64,000 nucleotides of DNA from Isochrysis galbana (Eukaryota > Haptophyta > Isochrysidales > Isochrysidaceae), in contig CM030933.1 of assembly GCA_018136815.1 (NCBI GenBank), positions 806,001 through 870,000 of the forward strand. Direction: 5' to 3'. The translations under genes were made by a program, and so were the position numbers. How positions within the stretch are numbered: position 1 is the stretch's first letter; every line of letters begins with the position of its first letter. A model generated the notes under the pieces. That model did no database searches. It worked only from the letters and a program-made list of their open reading frames with translations, and was not told the origin of the DNA. Positions 7,878 through 20,424 of this stretch are shown one piece after another.

Positions 7878-10843
7878 ATGAACAAATCGGCCGCAGACGA
7901 CGACCGCGTGCACGTCGTCGTGCGCATCCGGCCGGCTGTACGGCAGGACGAGCGGTACGGAGACGGTTCCGAGGCGCTGCAGGTGGACAAGGCGCGCAAC
8001 CTCATCTGGCTGCTCACCAAGGCCGAGGGAGACGCTGCGAAGGCCAAGGCGCAGGCCAAGCAGTACATCTTTGACAAGGTGCTATGGAAGGACTCCTCAC
8101 AGGTATCAACTCTTCCGGCGCATTGGGGGAGGGGCCATCTGCTCACAGCCGCATGAGAGACTTCACACAGCACTCTCTGAGACGGAATGCTCATGGCTCG
8201 GTACAATGATCAGGGCGTGCTGGCCTCGCACGGATTTCCATGGAGGATGAGAGGTGAAATACCACTTGCTGACGGATGTACGCATCTCCATTGCCGCAGG
8301 ATGAGGCTTGGCTGGCAACCCAACACGTTGTGGACGGCTCGCTGCGCGGCTATGCAGGATGTATCATGTGCTATGGCCAGACTGGTGCTGGCAAGACGTA
8401 CACTCTTGGCAATGAGAAGAAGGGGAGCGAAGGGATCATGGTGCGTGCGTTCAAGCACATCTTTGATCATGCAACTGCAGACAAGGAGCATCGGTACCAG
8501 GTCAGCCTCTCGTATGTTCAGGTGAGGCTTTTAAAGCGGGCGCGAATGGGTCGGATACCGCCCCGCTTGCACCGTACTCGGCCCATTCTCTGATGCGATG
8601 CTAGCCTCCCCGCCCCCCCTTCCCATCTAAACATAGATTTACCTAGACGAGCTGTCCGACCTGTTGAAACCGGACAAATTCGTTGAGCTGCGCGAGGATC
8701 CCAAGGCGGGTGTTTATGTGAGCGGAGCGGAGTGGCTTGAGGTACACCGCTTCTTGCTTGATTTTTCAGCGCGCAGTATACAGCACGTTGCTGACCATCT
8801 TTGCTGAATTGGGACCGGAATTTGTTAGGTCAGCTCATTTGCCCAGGCTTTGCGTGTCCTCGTTGCTGGACAACGCAATCGCCAGACCGCTCGCACCAAC
8901 TTGAATGAGCTGTCATCGCGCTCGCATTCCGTCCTCATGCTGCGTATCCGTCGTACCGGTGGTGTGCACAACTTGGATGGCGTCCTGTATCTGGTCGATT
9001 TGGCTGGTTCCGAAAGAATAAAACGTTCTGGCGTACAAGGACAGGTGAAGCTACCCGCAGCCCATTGCTTACGGCCGCGGCCCGTGGCCCGTCGCGAAGA
9101 GCTTCAAATCTTGCGCTGGCCACACGCCATGCATGCCCGGCCCCCATGATAGCACCCTCGCCGTTACCCCAACATGCGCAGAGTTTAGAGGAGGCCAAGT
9201 CTATCAACCAATCGCTCACCACGCTCGGTCGGTGCATTGAGGCTCTCGCCTCGGATAATAAACGCGAACGGCCACCTTTCCGCGAGTCGAAGCTTACACG
9301 GCTGCTTTCGCCCGCATTAGGCGGTGCCGCCAATACCTGCCTCGTCGTCTGCGTCGCTCCCACGATGAGTGACAAATTCGAGACCGTCAACTCACTGGAG
9401 TTCGGGCAGCAAGTAAGCTGCATCGTGCTCACTTTTGGCCCAATTCAAACGGCTCACTCGAGGGCATGGTCAGCGTGCTAAAAGTCCCCATCCTCATCTT
9501 AACGTGCGCTTGGCTCCATTAGGCGATGAAAGTCGTCGTCCGCGCCAAGGTGAACGCGACGACCGACTTGGCTTCTCTAACTGCTTCTTTGACTGCGCAA
9601 CGAGACGCAAAGCTACGTCCACTCAGATGTCTGGAGATCAAAGTCCTCAAGGACCTTGCCCCACAGCTGGATGAAGCATTACAAGTGGAGCAAGAAGCAA
9701 TCGATGCGGCGCTGAAGGCGGAAATCATTGAAGAGGAAGTGGAGAGTCAGGTACACGCAGGCACCGGCACTTCCAGTTTCCGCACCCTTGCAATCCGAGT
9801 GGGACGTCCATGAACCCCTCGAAACATTTCCGTCTTTTGTTCACTTCTCCAGAGGGCAAAGCTAGAGCGACTTCGTGCTGCAGCAGCGTCCATGACTGGT
9901 GAGAAGTCCGATCATCTTAGGAGTTTGGAGGCGGAGAGGTCACGCCTACTAGCCGAACTTCACGTTTGCCTCGCCGGGTTGAAATCACCACCAAAGGAGG
10001 TGCGCTTCCATTTGGCTTCACTTTTGCTATGCTCGTTGCCACGGTCTATGGAGTGGCAACGACGTCAACTGCCATCTCGACACACGCACAATGTCAACGA
10101 CGCACCTTGTCTTGTACTCGGTGTTCGTGCGACTCCCCCGTGGACTACTCAGATGAGTTCCCCTGCCCGCCGCTCTCGTGCAGTTGGATTTGGCTTACAC
10201 AAGGAGTCACATTCAACGAGAATTGCTCTCGCGCAAACTTGAGCACACCGAGGCCGAAGCGCGCGCCGCTGAAATAGAGGCTGCGCATGTCGCATATCGT
10301 CTTGATAGTGCGCTGCGGGGAGCGGTGGACACCGCACGGAGTCTGCAACGTGCGGCGGCCCATTATGCACGTTCGAACAACTCGGATATCTCCTTCAAGT
10401 TTGAGGGGCACGCCCGCGCCCTGTGGGCCTTGGTTCTAGAGGATTCTGATCCTGTCGACGATCAACGGCTACCCAACTCAACATTGATTCACTCCAGCCG
10501 CAATGACGGAGACACCAATATCATCGACTCGTCTCAAGCTTTGGATGGAATTTTTCCCGAGAAAGGTGGAGCATCGAACAAACCTCGTAACGGGTCCGGC
10601 TCACCCCTGCGCCATGGGGCAAAGCGCAGCTCCTTCTCATCTGGTGTCGATGATGCCTTGATGTGCAATGATATGGCGGTATTCAAGGCGGTTATTGACT
10701 TGGCGTTGGTTGCGAGTCCAAAGAGAACGAGCATTTCCTCGCGCCCAACTAGCTCCCAAGCTTCTCTTCGCCCTGGCACAAGCCGAGGTGGCGGCAATCG
10801 GAGTGCGACCTTGCAAGAGGTCACATCGAGCCCAAATACGTAG
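7878..10843 (+). CDS. kinesin with N-terminal motor domain (8 exons)
   Basis: Proposed exons 7878-8102, 8300-8521, 8637-8741, 8829-9044, 9182-9412, 9523-9750, 9853-9999 and 10184-10843 give 677 residues. All seven introns are GT-AG and phase 0, 87-197 bp long. The motor spans about residues 10-345: RVHVVVRIRP (first strand), P-loop GQTGAGKT (101-108), switch I NELSSRSH (210-217), switch II DLAGSE (241-246), then SINQSL and RESKLTRLL. All key ATPase and switch residues are present. The motor ends FGQQAMKVVVRAKVN, which resembles the neck of plant ARK-type (armadillo-repeat) kinesins more than kinesin-1. A helical, charged region (about 350-560) suits a coiled-coil stalk; the serine-rich C-terminus is unrecognised and has no armadillo repeats. 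Expected role: microtubule plus-end-directed motor; cargo unknown. The 5' end has a pyrimidine-rich leader. Confidence 0.9.
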
Positions 10844-11726
10844 TAGGGCCGGACCGCCAGGGGCCTCACCACTTTTGTCACGTTTGCTTGACTAATTGAC
10901 TTTAACTTTACCAAGGTGGCTTGTCTTCGTTTTGTTCCTCGCAGGCCGTGATGAGGTGTGCCTATAATAATAAAATAACTGATAGGCCGGTCACTCACAC
11001 TTTTTAACAACTATTTTCCATCCCTCTTGGGTGTCCAAGGATTCCCCAGGGACCCCCCACCTGCCCCCCCAGACCCCCCCCCCCCGCGAACCCCCTCTAC
11101 CCCACGAAAATCCATGGCGTCGGTGAGTGACTCCCCCGCCTTGTCCGGCCCATGGAGGTCTATTTTGGGAGAATGGGAGGATTGCGCGCGTGAGGGAATC
11201 AAAGCAGTGAATGTCGGGCGAATCCCCCTAAGAAACGCGGAGGTTCCGCGTCGGCCGATCGCCGGCTGTCGGCCTCGCAATGGCTGCCAGCTGGTGAGGA
11301 GCCCAAGCTCAAGCGCCTCGCGAGGGATGTGGGAGGTCCCTGGTGGGTCGCACGCTCGATCTCGAGGGGATTGAGCGAGGGCGAGGACGGCGGCGAGAGC
11401 GACATCGAGCGAGTGGCGAGGCAAGCCGCCTCCAGAATCATTCACCCAAACCAAGCAAAACGTGAAATAACCGAGGCTGGACCGCCTCCGACCGAGTCCT
11501 TCATCGAATGGAGCCACTTGAGAGCGGAGTGGTCTATCACTAGACGACCGACGGGCCAGCTCCGGTGTCAGCGAGGGTGCTGTTGACCGTGAGGGCGGAG
11601 TCGGCTAAGATTACTCCTTCTTTGCCTGTAGCCTCGCCGGAGCGGCAGACCATTAGGTCTCGAACATATAGGCAATGCCTTGGGTAGGCAGATGGCAGGG
11701 TATCCACGACGCTATCCGAGGCCGAC
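10844..11726. other. intergenic, no secure gene
   Basis: Short plus-strand frames at 11114-11290 and 11329-11586 (for example ESDIERVARQAASRIIHPNQ) look mildly protein-like and could be exons of an unrecognised gene or a decayed mobile element, but no splice model or family can be supported. Confidence 0.4.
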
Positions 11727-11831
11727 ACAACGAGGGCAGATCTCGTTGGGGAGATATGGCCGATTGATGAGAGAAGACAACAGACGGTCATATGGAACAC
11801 TTGATGACATCAAGAGAAGGTAAGAGAAGAG
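11727..11831. repeat. dispersed repeat, copy A
   Basis: This 105-bp stretch (ACAACGAGGGCAGATCTCG ... AAGAGAAGAG) is similar to 12556-12660 in the same orientation (ACAACGAGGGCAGACCTCG ... GGAGAAGAGA). Confidence 0.65.
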
Positions 11832-11835
11832 GGCC

Positions 11836-12110
11836 GGAGGCGACGGACGGCACGCCGAGGGAAAGAACCTGCCGCGGGGGGGGGCGAGGGACCGAGGGCA
11901 CGGCGGGGCAGCGTGGGAGGGCGCGAGGCCAATCTCGGAGCGAGATCGCGTCCTTTCCCTCGCGCAGCGCGGAGAGACCCCCCACGAGATATCTTGGGAC
12001 CGGAGAATGTTTTGGACGAATCTTCCTGCCGTCGGCCGAGGAGAGGCGGACGGAGAGAGAGAGAGAGAGAGAGAGAGTTTTGCAGAGCGACTGCAGAACG
12101 AGAAGTCGAA
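11836..12110 (-). repeat. R1 repeat without the MITE (related empty site)
   Basis: Read on the minus strand, about 240 bp (GCCGACGGCAGGAAGATTCG ... through GTCCGTCGCCTCCGGCC) match 28790-29022 and 35581-35812 at high identity. The other side, GCGACTGCAGAACGAGAAGT next to a (GA)n run at 12055-12077, matches the sequence left of the MITE at 27758-27787. Here the two flanks meet across a short (GA)n run with no insertion, so this locus shows the R1 repeat before the 0.87-kb element entered. Confidence 0.75.
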
Positions 12111-12555
12111 GTCATGCCGGTTTATTACCTTTTAACTTTTAAACGAGCCAACAATTATAGTAACAGCAAAAACAAAATTCGAATCGCAAATTTCGAGACC
12201 AAAATCTGCAAACCTGGACTTGAGACCATGGGGAATCCGAATCTGTGTGTCTTGTGCGTCAGTGGCAACACGGGGAACTGTTCAATTGTAATTGTGAGCG
12301 CGTACCTTACACGAATATTCATGCCTACAGCCTTCAGATGGGCAGGAATACAACATACAACAGAATGAGAATGAGAGCTTCTTAGGTCCAAGGTAGACAC
12401 GAGGGGCTACAACGCGGGGACTCAAAAAGTTGCTGACCAACAGAGACAGACAAACTAAACCAAACGGGGCGAAAACTAACCACACTTGGACGGACGACCG
12501 AGCGTCGGCACCAAGGCAACTTAGCAGCGCACGGACATGCGACAGAGGGGACGGC

Positions 12556-12660
12556 ACAACGAGGGCAGACCTCGCTGGGGGAGCTGCGACCGAGGTATAA
12601 CAGAAGACGGACGACAATCGTGGAACGTTTGATGTCATCAAGCGAAAGTAGGAGAAGAGA
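12556..12660. repeat. dispersed repeat, copy B
   Basis: Second copy of the 105-bp repeat at 11727-11831. Confidence 0.65.
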
Positions 12661-13461
12661 CAATATACCCATCAACGAGACCTTGAGAGTTAAAATAGCT
12701 CGCCGGCTAAAAGTAAAAGTCTGTCCTCGTATGGCCGTATGGAATATGGAATACGACACTCCCAGAAAACCTTTAGAACCACCTTAAAAAGGTCCTTTCG
12801 TTAGTCGAAGGTCTCCAAAACCAATAACCCGACGACCTGAGACCCTTCGTCCCATCCGGGCACCCCCCGTATTCCAGATTCTAGATGAACATGAAGGATG
12901 AAGGGAGAAGGGAGCCGGGGGTGGGGAAAGGGAAAGGGGATGTGGAAGGTTAGGTAGTAGGTAGGGAAGATAGTAGATAGGAGTCTCACAAGCACTCTGC
13001 CCCACGCCGTGCTAGTGGCGGTTAGTTGTTAGTTTGTTAAGATTTTTTCTCACTGCTGAGTCCCCCCCCCCCCCCCCTCTTTTCACTTGTCACGGGGGAG
13101 TCGAACATTGTAGATAGGAGCGAGTATTCTACTACAAAACCCCTCTTGCCGCTCTCACGGCGGAGGAGTCCCGCCGGCGCCGCGTCAGGTCCAAGACGCA
13201 GGGCAGGAGGTCCGGGATGCTGGGATAGCGAGAAGGGATGGTGGGAGCACCCACGGATAGGAGAAACATCCCAGCGAGACAAATCTCTCTTCTTTGGCTC
13301 GTCCCACTCCCCTTCCTCCGCTCTCGCCGCCCCCTCCCCCTGCCGCTCTCTCCCCTCGCCGCAGCCCTCACCCTCCTTCACGGCCTCACCGCCGCGCACT
13401 CTCCCGCCCTGCCCCTCCAGCACATCCGTCCCGACCGCCTCCACTGCGCTTCGCCAGAGGG
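12661..13461. other. intergenic and leader of the LRR gene
   Basis: 12773-12788 repeats a motif from 1916-1931. 12900-12975 is a GGGAAAGGG/GTAG-rich stretch, and a poly-C run lies at 13063-13078. From 13290 the plus strand is CT-rich up to the LRR gene start, like other leaders in this window. Confidence 0.5.
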
Positions 13462-16400
13462 ATGGCCGAGGACAGCTCCTACACTTCTTCTCCTGCAGAC
13501 GGAACCGAGGAGATCTCTACGTCTTCTTCTTCGGACGATGAGTTCTTCTGGAAATTGGCAGAAGGTCTCGACGCTCAGGAGAAGCCCGACCTGCCAGTGC
13601 TCTGCCTGGGTACCGTGGAGATGATGTTGGCCCAACCAAAACCGGCCGCTGTGCGGAAGAGCTCTGGCGCCGCTGCGGCCAAGCCACGTCAAGAGCAGCC
13701 GCGCGTGTTGAGGTGGAGGTCCCGAATGAGTGGGAATGCGAATGCGCAAGGAGCTAAACAAGGGCGCCTGGCCCAAGTCCTCGAATGGGACCAGGCACGT
13801 CACTCTAACCTGCGCTGGAAGATCACGGCTCCGATGGAACGATCGAGATCGGTGGAGATCGTTGCGCCAGAGCTATCTGTTGTGGAGGAGTCTGGACGGT
13901 ACTACCTCAACGTTGATTACCCGGTGATTCTGAAAAGCATCACGGCGGTCGTTCTCACCTTCTATGTGACGTTGAAGATGGGAGAGGACGAAAGGGACGT
14001 GGTGCTTTATGATCGCGAAGTCAACGGAGAGTATAAGTGTGGCAACAATCTTGCTTTTGACGCTGCACATCTTGACACTCAAAGCATGCCAAAGGACAGT
14101 TTTCTGCTGCACCTGCTGCTCCGGTGCGTTCTTGTGCAGTGCGTGTGCTCCTGCGCGTTTGTGGTTGTCTGCGCTGCAAACATAGACAGGCATAGGAGAC
14201 GGCCTTCACACCCCAGCCTGGCCACAGCTCCTTCCTCGTGCGGCAGCCGGAGCCGTGGCACGCAACAACACCCGTTTTCTTGGCCATGATTGCGCTCGGT
14301 GCCCTTCAAGCCGCTCACCCACAACCTATGTAGGTGCGCGGTGGTCGGCCGAGAAAAGAATGCAACCGCCATTGTGACGACCAGGGAGCAGTGCAACAAG
14401 CTCGTTGATAACTTCCTCTCCAAGGTTCGCGCAAGGTCCGTCCGTGCGGTTGTTCGGGAGATGTGGGACACGAAGAACCTGAACCGCTTTGATCAGATGT
14501 TCGAATGGGAGGGCAACGACCATTACAAAGTCCTTCTCGAGACCTTCTGCGAGGAAGCGTTCCTGGGAGGCTGCTCTAAACCCCCATGGCGTTTAACAAA
14601 CCAAGATTTTGCCCAGAGGATCATCACAGCGTTCCTAAACGTGGAGCCGTCAGCCCCCAATGCTATTCAGGTGCTTGAGCCGGTAAGCCGCCGCGCCAAA
14701 GAAGGCAGGGCCTCTGCCATCTGCTTACGGGCCGGAAACCCCCGCCTGACCACTTGTTGTTACTCCCAGCAGACGCGCTGCGAGTTCGTCGTTAAGATGG
14801 ACTGCGACAAGATCACGGCTGACCTTCGGGAACGTGTGCAGAAGGACCTTGATGCCTTGATGGGCACAGGTCGCGTCTGGCTCGTGAGCCTCTCGCACGG
14901 CTGCATCATCGTGCGGTGCATCTCGACGCTTGACTGCTTCTATGAACTCTCCGCGGTAGGATTAGTCTGCCGCGCCGTGCCGGGATGTCAGCCCGCGGAT
15001 ACAGGTCGCATTGCAGCGCGTCCGCTTGTTCATCGTGGCATGCTCCTGGTCCATCCCCATAATGGCCAGCTTAGCAACTCGACCGGACGCACCCATCCGT
15101 GAGGCTCGCCACTCTGTGCCAATCCTCAGATCCTCTCTCAAAAGAGTTTGCTTGCGGGGGTCCCGCTCCTACCCGCTGGCCTTCCAAAGCTGCTCGATCT
15201 GCACGTGCGAGTGTTGGCGCCCGTGCAGACGCTTCGTCTTCGGCTAGCAAGGATGGCCCGCGCTATCGGTCTGCATCTTGAGTTTGTCGACGAGTGCGAT
15301 GGCCAAGCGGCGGTTGCCGAGGGGCTAGACTGCGCCTCATCGAGTCGGATCGAGCCTGTGAGCGCCCCTGGTGAAACTGCGGCTGCCGACGACGGATTTT
15401 GTCGGGTTGAAGAAGATGGCTCTCCGCCCATGGCCAGGGTGCAGGCGTCTGAGCGCTCACCGCCGATGAAGGGCGTCCACCACGTCAAGGCCGAGGACCA
15501 TCGCCTCGGCACATCTAAGCCGTCGTGTGAACTGGGATCCTCGAGCCATTCAGAGCCGCCGGCTCCTCGGCGCGTGCTACCCGATAACCAGGTGCGCTGT
15601 GAAGGCGGGGCTCGCTCCAATATCAGGCCGGCGGAGGCGGCCCGCCTTGCTGCCCGAGTCGAGCCCTCATCACCCCGGGCGCGAGTGTGCAGGTGGAGGA
15701 GATGCGGCTGCAGCTGGTGCAAGGTGTGGTTCAGGAGCTGAACAAGGTCCTCGAACAGATGGAGGCAGAGCACGGCTCCACCATCCTGCACGAACTCGTT
15801 AGGAAACTTATCGAGAGCCTTCCAAGTGCCGACTCGCACATGGCCATGCTGTACTCAAGCCATAGTGCTAGCTCGCCGAATTGTGGTGTGAGGGTCAAGT
15901 CTGAGGCCGTATTGAGTGCAGCTGGTCAAGTGCACACCACCGATCCGTGGCAGCCTAGGGGCGACGCCACCGCGAGCGCTGAGGCACGTCATGTGTACAG
16001 TCAGCAACATGCAGGCAGCGCGATCAGTTCGTCGCGTGCATCTTGGACTCTGGAGCACGGGTGCCGTGGTGCAGACAAGCCACAGGATGTGATTCACGAT
16101 TCGGCTGCGTTTTCTCCCGTGCGGGCCAAAGAGTTGAGTCATAAGCGTCGGCGCGATGATGGCGACGACGAGCTGCGCGTCAATGTACGCACGTCGAGAC
16201 AGTGCTGCGATCGAGTACGATGGCAAGACCAGCACGAGTGCATCCCAAAGCTACTCCGCGAGGGTCTCGGCCCACAGGTATCCGAACTCTTGTGGCAGCT
16301 GGCGAATGCATGGTACGCGCCGGAGCAGCATCGCCCAATTCTGTGTGAGGCCCACGAGGTGACCGACATCGTGCGATTCCTCGAAGCGCGTTCAGCACAG

Positions 16401-18731
16401 TCTTTTGTTCCACTTCTCGCTGGCGTACTTATGCACGCTTCGGCCGCTCGAAGCCTATCGCTAAGTGTGAGATGCCGTGACGATGTCGCAGCACTAGCCG
16501 ATGCGCTGCCCTGCATGAGCGCTCTACGGACGCTTCGTTTAGTTGGCAACAACATCGGCGACGCCGGTGCGAAGGAGTTGGCCGGCGCTCTGCCCAGCAT
16601 GAAGGCTCTACAAACTCTTCATCTAGCCGGCAACAGTATCAGCGTCGCCGGTGCGGAGGCATTGGCCGGCGCACTGCGCAGCATCAGTGCTCTACACACA
16701 CTTGATCTATCTGACAACGCCATCGGCGACTCCGGTGCGAAGGCGTTGGCCCGCAAACTGTGCTTTATGGGGGCTTTGCACACGCTTCATCTAGCAGGCA
16801 ACCGTATCGGCGACGCCGGTGCGGCGAAGTTGGCCGTCGCACTGCCCAGTATGAGTGCTCTGCACACACTTCATCTAGCAGGCAACAACATCGGCGCTGC
16901 TGGTGCGGAGGCGTTGGCTGGCGCACTCCGCAGCATGAGTGCTTTGCGCGCGCTTGATCTGACGGGGAACAACATCGGCGCTGCTGGTGCGGAGGCGTTG
17001 GCTGGCGCACTTCCCAGTATGGGTGCGCTACATACGCTTGATCTAGCGTGGAACGAGATCGGTACCGTTGGTGCGAAGGCTTTGGCCGTCGAATTGCACG
17101 GCTTGAGTGCTCTACACACGCTTCATCTACCTCGCAACAATATCGGCGCCTCCGGTGCGGAGGCGTTGGCTGGCGCACTGCCCAGCATGCGTGCGCTGCA
17201 CACGCTTGATCTAGCGCGGAATCAGATCGGCGACGCCGGTGCGAAGGAGTTGGCCAACGCACTGCGCAGCATGAGTGCTCTACACACGCTTGATCTAGCG
17301 AACAATGAGATCGGCGACGACGGAGCGGAGGCGTTGGCCGGCGCATTTCCCAGCATGAGTGCTCTGCACACACTTGACTCATCGGCGGAGGCGTCGACTA
17401 ACGCAATGTGCAGCTTGAGTGAACTGCACACGCTTGATCTAGCATGGAACAAGATCAGCGACGCCGGTGCAGTGACGTTGGCCTTCGCACTGCCGAGTAT
17501 GAGTGCTTTGCACACGCTTCATCTTTCCTGGAATTATATCGGCGCCGTTGGCGCGGAGGCGTTGGCTGGCGCACTCCGCAGCATGAGTGCTTTGCGCGCG
17601 CTTGATCTGACGGGGAACAACATCGGCGCTGCTGGTGCGGAGGCGTTGGCTGGCGCACTTCCCAGTATGGGTGCGCTACATACGCTTGATCTGGCGTGGA
17701 ACGAGATCGGTACCGTTGGTGCGAAGGCTTTGGCCGTCGAATTGCACAGCTTGAGTGCTCTACACACGCTTCATCTACCTCGCAACAATATCGGCGTCTC
17801 CGGTGTGGAGGCGTTGGCTGGCATACTTGACCGCATGGGTGCTCTGCGCACGCTCGACTTATCGGAGAATACGATCGGCGATGCCGGCGCGGGGGTGTTG
17901 GCCGGCGCACTGGGCAGCATCAGTGCCCTGCACACGCTTAATCTAGCAGGCAACAACATGGGCGGCGCCAAGGGTGTGGTGGCGTTGGCTGAGGCAATGT
18001 CCTGCATGAACTCTCTGCACACGCTTCATTTGTCTCGCAACAACATCGGTACACCCGGTGCGACGGCGTTGGCCGTTGCACTGCCCAGCATGAGCGCTCT
18101 GCACACGCTGGATTTGTCGGAGAATGCGATCGGCTCTTTTGGTGCGACGAAGTTGGCTGGCGCGCTGAAGAGCAAGAGTGCCTTGCAAACGCTTGATTTA
18201 TCGGAGAATGAGGTCCGCAAAGCTGGTGTGGAGGCGTTGGCAAACGCACTGCGCAGCATGAGTGCTCTGCACACGCTAGATCTAACGGGCATGAAGATCG
18301 ACGCTGCTGGTGCGCGGGCGTTGGCCGGCGCACTGTGCAGCATGAGTGCTCTGCACTCGCTTCGTCTATCTCGCAACAATATCGGCGCCTCCGGTGCGAA
18401 GGCGTTGGCCGGCGCACTGCCCAGCATGAGTGCTCTGCACACGCTTGATCTAGCGCAGAATCAGATCGGCGACGCCGGTGCGAAGGAGTTGGCCAACGCA
18501 CTGCGCAGCATGAGTGCTCTACACACGCTTGATCTAACGAACAATGAGATCGGCGACGACGGTGCGGAGGCGTTGGCCGGCGCATTTCCTAGCATGAGTG
18601 CTCTGCACAAGCTAGATCTAGCGTGGAACGAGATCGGCAAGGCAGGTGCGCACAAGTTAGGCGACGCACTGCACAGCATGAGTGTTGTGAACACGCTGCA
18701 TCCATCTCGCCAAAACCATCGGCCACACTAG
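13462..18731 (+). CDS. leucine-rich-repeat protein (RNI/NLR type) with unknown N-terminus
   Basis: Proposed exons 13462-14123, 14334-14682, 14770-14955, 15130-15591 and 15693-18731 give 1565 residues; the introns have phases 2, 0, 0, 0. The intron at 14683-14769 is open and could be retained. The start is the ATG giving MAEDSSYTSSPADGTEEIST, followed by a Ser/Asp-rich stretch. Residues about 100-550 match nothing I recognise (segments KVLLETFCEEAFLG, GRVWLVSLSHGCIIV); 26 repeats of 28 residues then run from about 16530 to 18690 with consensus LHTLDLAGNNIGDAGAEALAGALPSMSA-like, the ribonuclease-inhibitor form found in NLRs and RanGAP. The eleventh repeat is shortened to 20 residues. I see no NACHT P-loop and no transmembrane helix, so this is not a typical NLR. 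A scaffold or sensor role is possible but is inference. Repeat blocks have been copied within the gene. Confidence 0.82.
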
Positions 18732-19029
18732 CATGGGGGCGATGGCCTTGCGCAACATCAGTGGCATGCAAATGCTGCCCTCGCAAGCAACCAGAGCAGC
18801 GCCACCCAAATGATCACCGAGTTGGGATGGGTGTTCTTGAGAGTCTAGCGTCCAGTGGCGTGCAGCGGTGTCGTCGCTAGCACCATCGGCCATCGGTAGA
18901 ATGGGCGCAACAAAGACTTCCGGTAGCTTTCAAAACAACGACTTCGATGTGTTGGAACTAATAGGAACTTGGTCATACTAGCACCATAGACTGTATTTTT
19001 TGTGCCCAGACACCATATATAAAAATATA
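18732..19029. other. intergenic, 3' flank of LRR gene
   Basis: 18732-18900 is decayed LRR-like sequence (ISGMQMLPSQATRAA-type reading), suggesting that the array once extended further. An AT-rich stretch, CCATATATAAAAATATA, abuts the 3' end of the LINE copy. Confidence 0.5.
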
Positions 19030-19469
19030 CTTCTTAATAGTCTCGCCCCTTGACTATGCAGCCACGCCCGTTACTCTCTCCCCCCCTCCACCTGCCTTGC
19101 GGCTCGTCCCCTCGTGCGCTACCTAGGGGCTGGGTGTTTGGGGTTTGCAGCAGCAAGCAGTATATTCCGATTCCGGATAGTTTTCCTCTACTTCCTCTTG
19201 TGCTATCGGGCTATCGGATTTTTGCGTTAACCTTTTGCATCAGAGGGGACAAGGGGCTGCGTTTTAGTGAGTCCGAGGGCTGAGGTCGGGCTGGTTAGCG
19301 GAGCGCGGCGGGGGGCTACGCGCGATTAGGCGAGTCGATTAGCTATGCCGAGCGCTTGCGCTATCAAGGACAGGTTCGTGCCTTGTTAGTATTAGGGTGC
19401 CTTTGTGGTTTATTGTTATTGTAAAAACGGGGGCCTCCACCTCCATCCGATGATGGCGGCGAAATTGTT

Positions 19470-20393
19470 ATGCCTCCACCACCGCCGCTCCCTCGCTCCT
19501 CATCGAAATCTAACAAGACTCGTAAGGACAAGAAGAAGAACCGCCGCCGCCGCCGCGACAGCTCCCCTACCTCTTCGTCCTCCTCGTCCTCGTCTCCGGT
19601 CTCCAGCCCGCGTTCATCCAACTCCTCGTCGACCAGCGATTCGGATTCCGATGGATCGTCCGAGTCGTCTACGGACTCGCGCCGCAAGCCTCGCCGCGCC
19701 AAGGGTGGCCACTATGCCGCCGCCGCCAAAGGCTATAATACTCGGGAGGGACGGCCGTCTATGATGGCCCCCGAAGGTTTACACTCTAACTCTCGTCGAT
19801 CTCTCCGCCCCCACGCCTCTAAGTCTAAGCCAGGCCATCACAAGAACCGGGAGAGTCGACGTCACGCCAAGCGTCACGCCGCTCCTCCCGCGAACCCAGC
19901 CCTGTCTGATGAGCCGGACATTCTTGAACAATGGCTACGACACTATGGGCGCCACGGCAAGGCCTACTCCGACTCCGCTAATGCCCCACTCGAATACCAG
20001 GTGATGGCGGCCAGTGAGGTCCCCTCTAGTGAGTCCTGGCATGCACGCATCATCTATACGACTCGCACCCTAACGAAGTGGGTGCGAGCTCGTACGTTCG
20101 TTCGCACTAAGGGCGGAACTCGCGATGCTAAGTCTAGCCTCGAAAGTCTGCAGTCGCTACGCTTTCCCGCCGACCTACGCTCTACCGATCCGAATAAGGC
20201 GGCAGCGTCCTGGGATGGATTCCGCATGCAGCTGATCCGCGCACTCGAGGGCTCACTCACCTCGGGCGTGGACTGGCAGGACGCTCTCAATGGCCTTCTC
20301 CTCGCCGCTCGCGATCCAAAGAAGGGCCACCCTCGCATCATGGCCTATGTTCTCGATGCGGTTAGGGACTCGGTTCTCTGCGCTAACCCGTGA
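19470..20393 (+). CDS. unknown ORF nested antisense in LINE copy 2
   Basis: 307 codons on the plus strand. The N-terminus is proline-rich, then Lys/Arg-rich (NKTRKDKKKNRRRRR), then Ser/Asp-rich, like an intrinsically disordered nucleic-acid-binding tail. From about residue 140 (SDEPDILEQWLRHYGRHGKA) to the end it is protein-like and helical, with WDGFRMQLIRALEG and DWQDALNGLLLAARD. It resembles gag-like or ORF1-like proteins of retroelements in layout, but I recognise no family. LINE ORF2 homology stops at about 19432 and resumes at about 20430, so this block replaced or interrupted the 3' part of ORF2. Confidence 0.5.
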   Translation: MPPPPPLPRSSSKSNKTRKDKKKNRRRRRDSSPTSSSSSSSSPVSSPRSSNSSSTSDSDSDGSSESSTDSRRKPRRAKGGHYAAAAKGYNTREGRPSMMAPEGLHSNSRRSLRPHASKSKPGHHKNRESRRHAKRHAAPPANPALSDEPDILEQWLRHYGRHGKAYSDSANAPLEYQVMAASEVPSSESWHARIIYTTRTLTKWVRARTFVRTKGGTRDAKSSLESLQSLRFPADLRSTDPNKAAASWDGFRMQLIRALEGSLTSGVDWQDALNGLLLAARDPKKGHPRIMAYVLDAVRDSVLCANP

Positions 20394-20424
20394 TGCCGAC
20401 GTGCTGATCGCAAAGTGCGACCAA

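Noticed and set aside
7425-8156. 243-codon ORF including kinesin exon 1
   Set aside because: The part before 7878 is translated pyrimidine-rich leader; kinesin similarity starts at the ATG at 7878.
15138-15839. 233-codon minus-strand ORF
   Set aside because: Antisense to exons of the LRR gene, whose frames are supported by consistent splice phases.
16765-18585. Several 70-215 codon minus-strand ORFs with Cys/His/Arg repeats
   Set aside because: Antisense shadows of the periodic LRR array.
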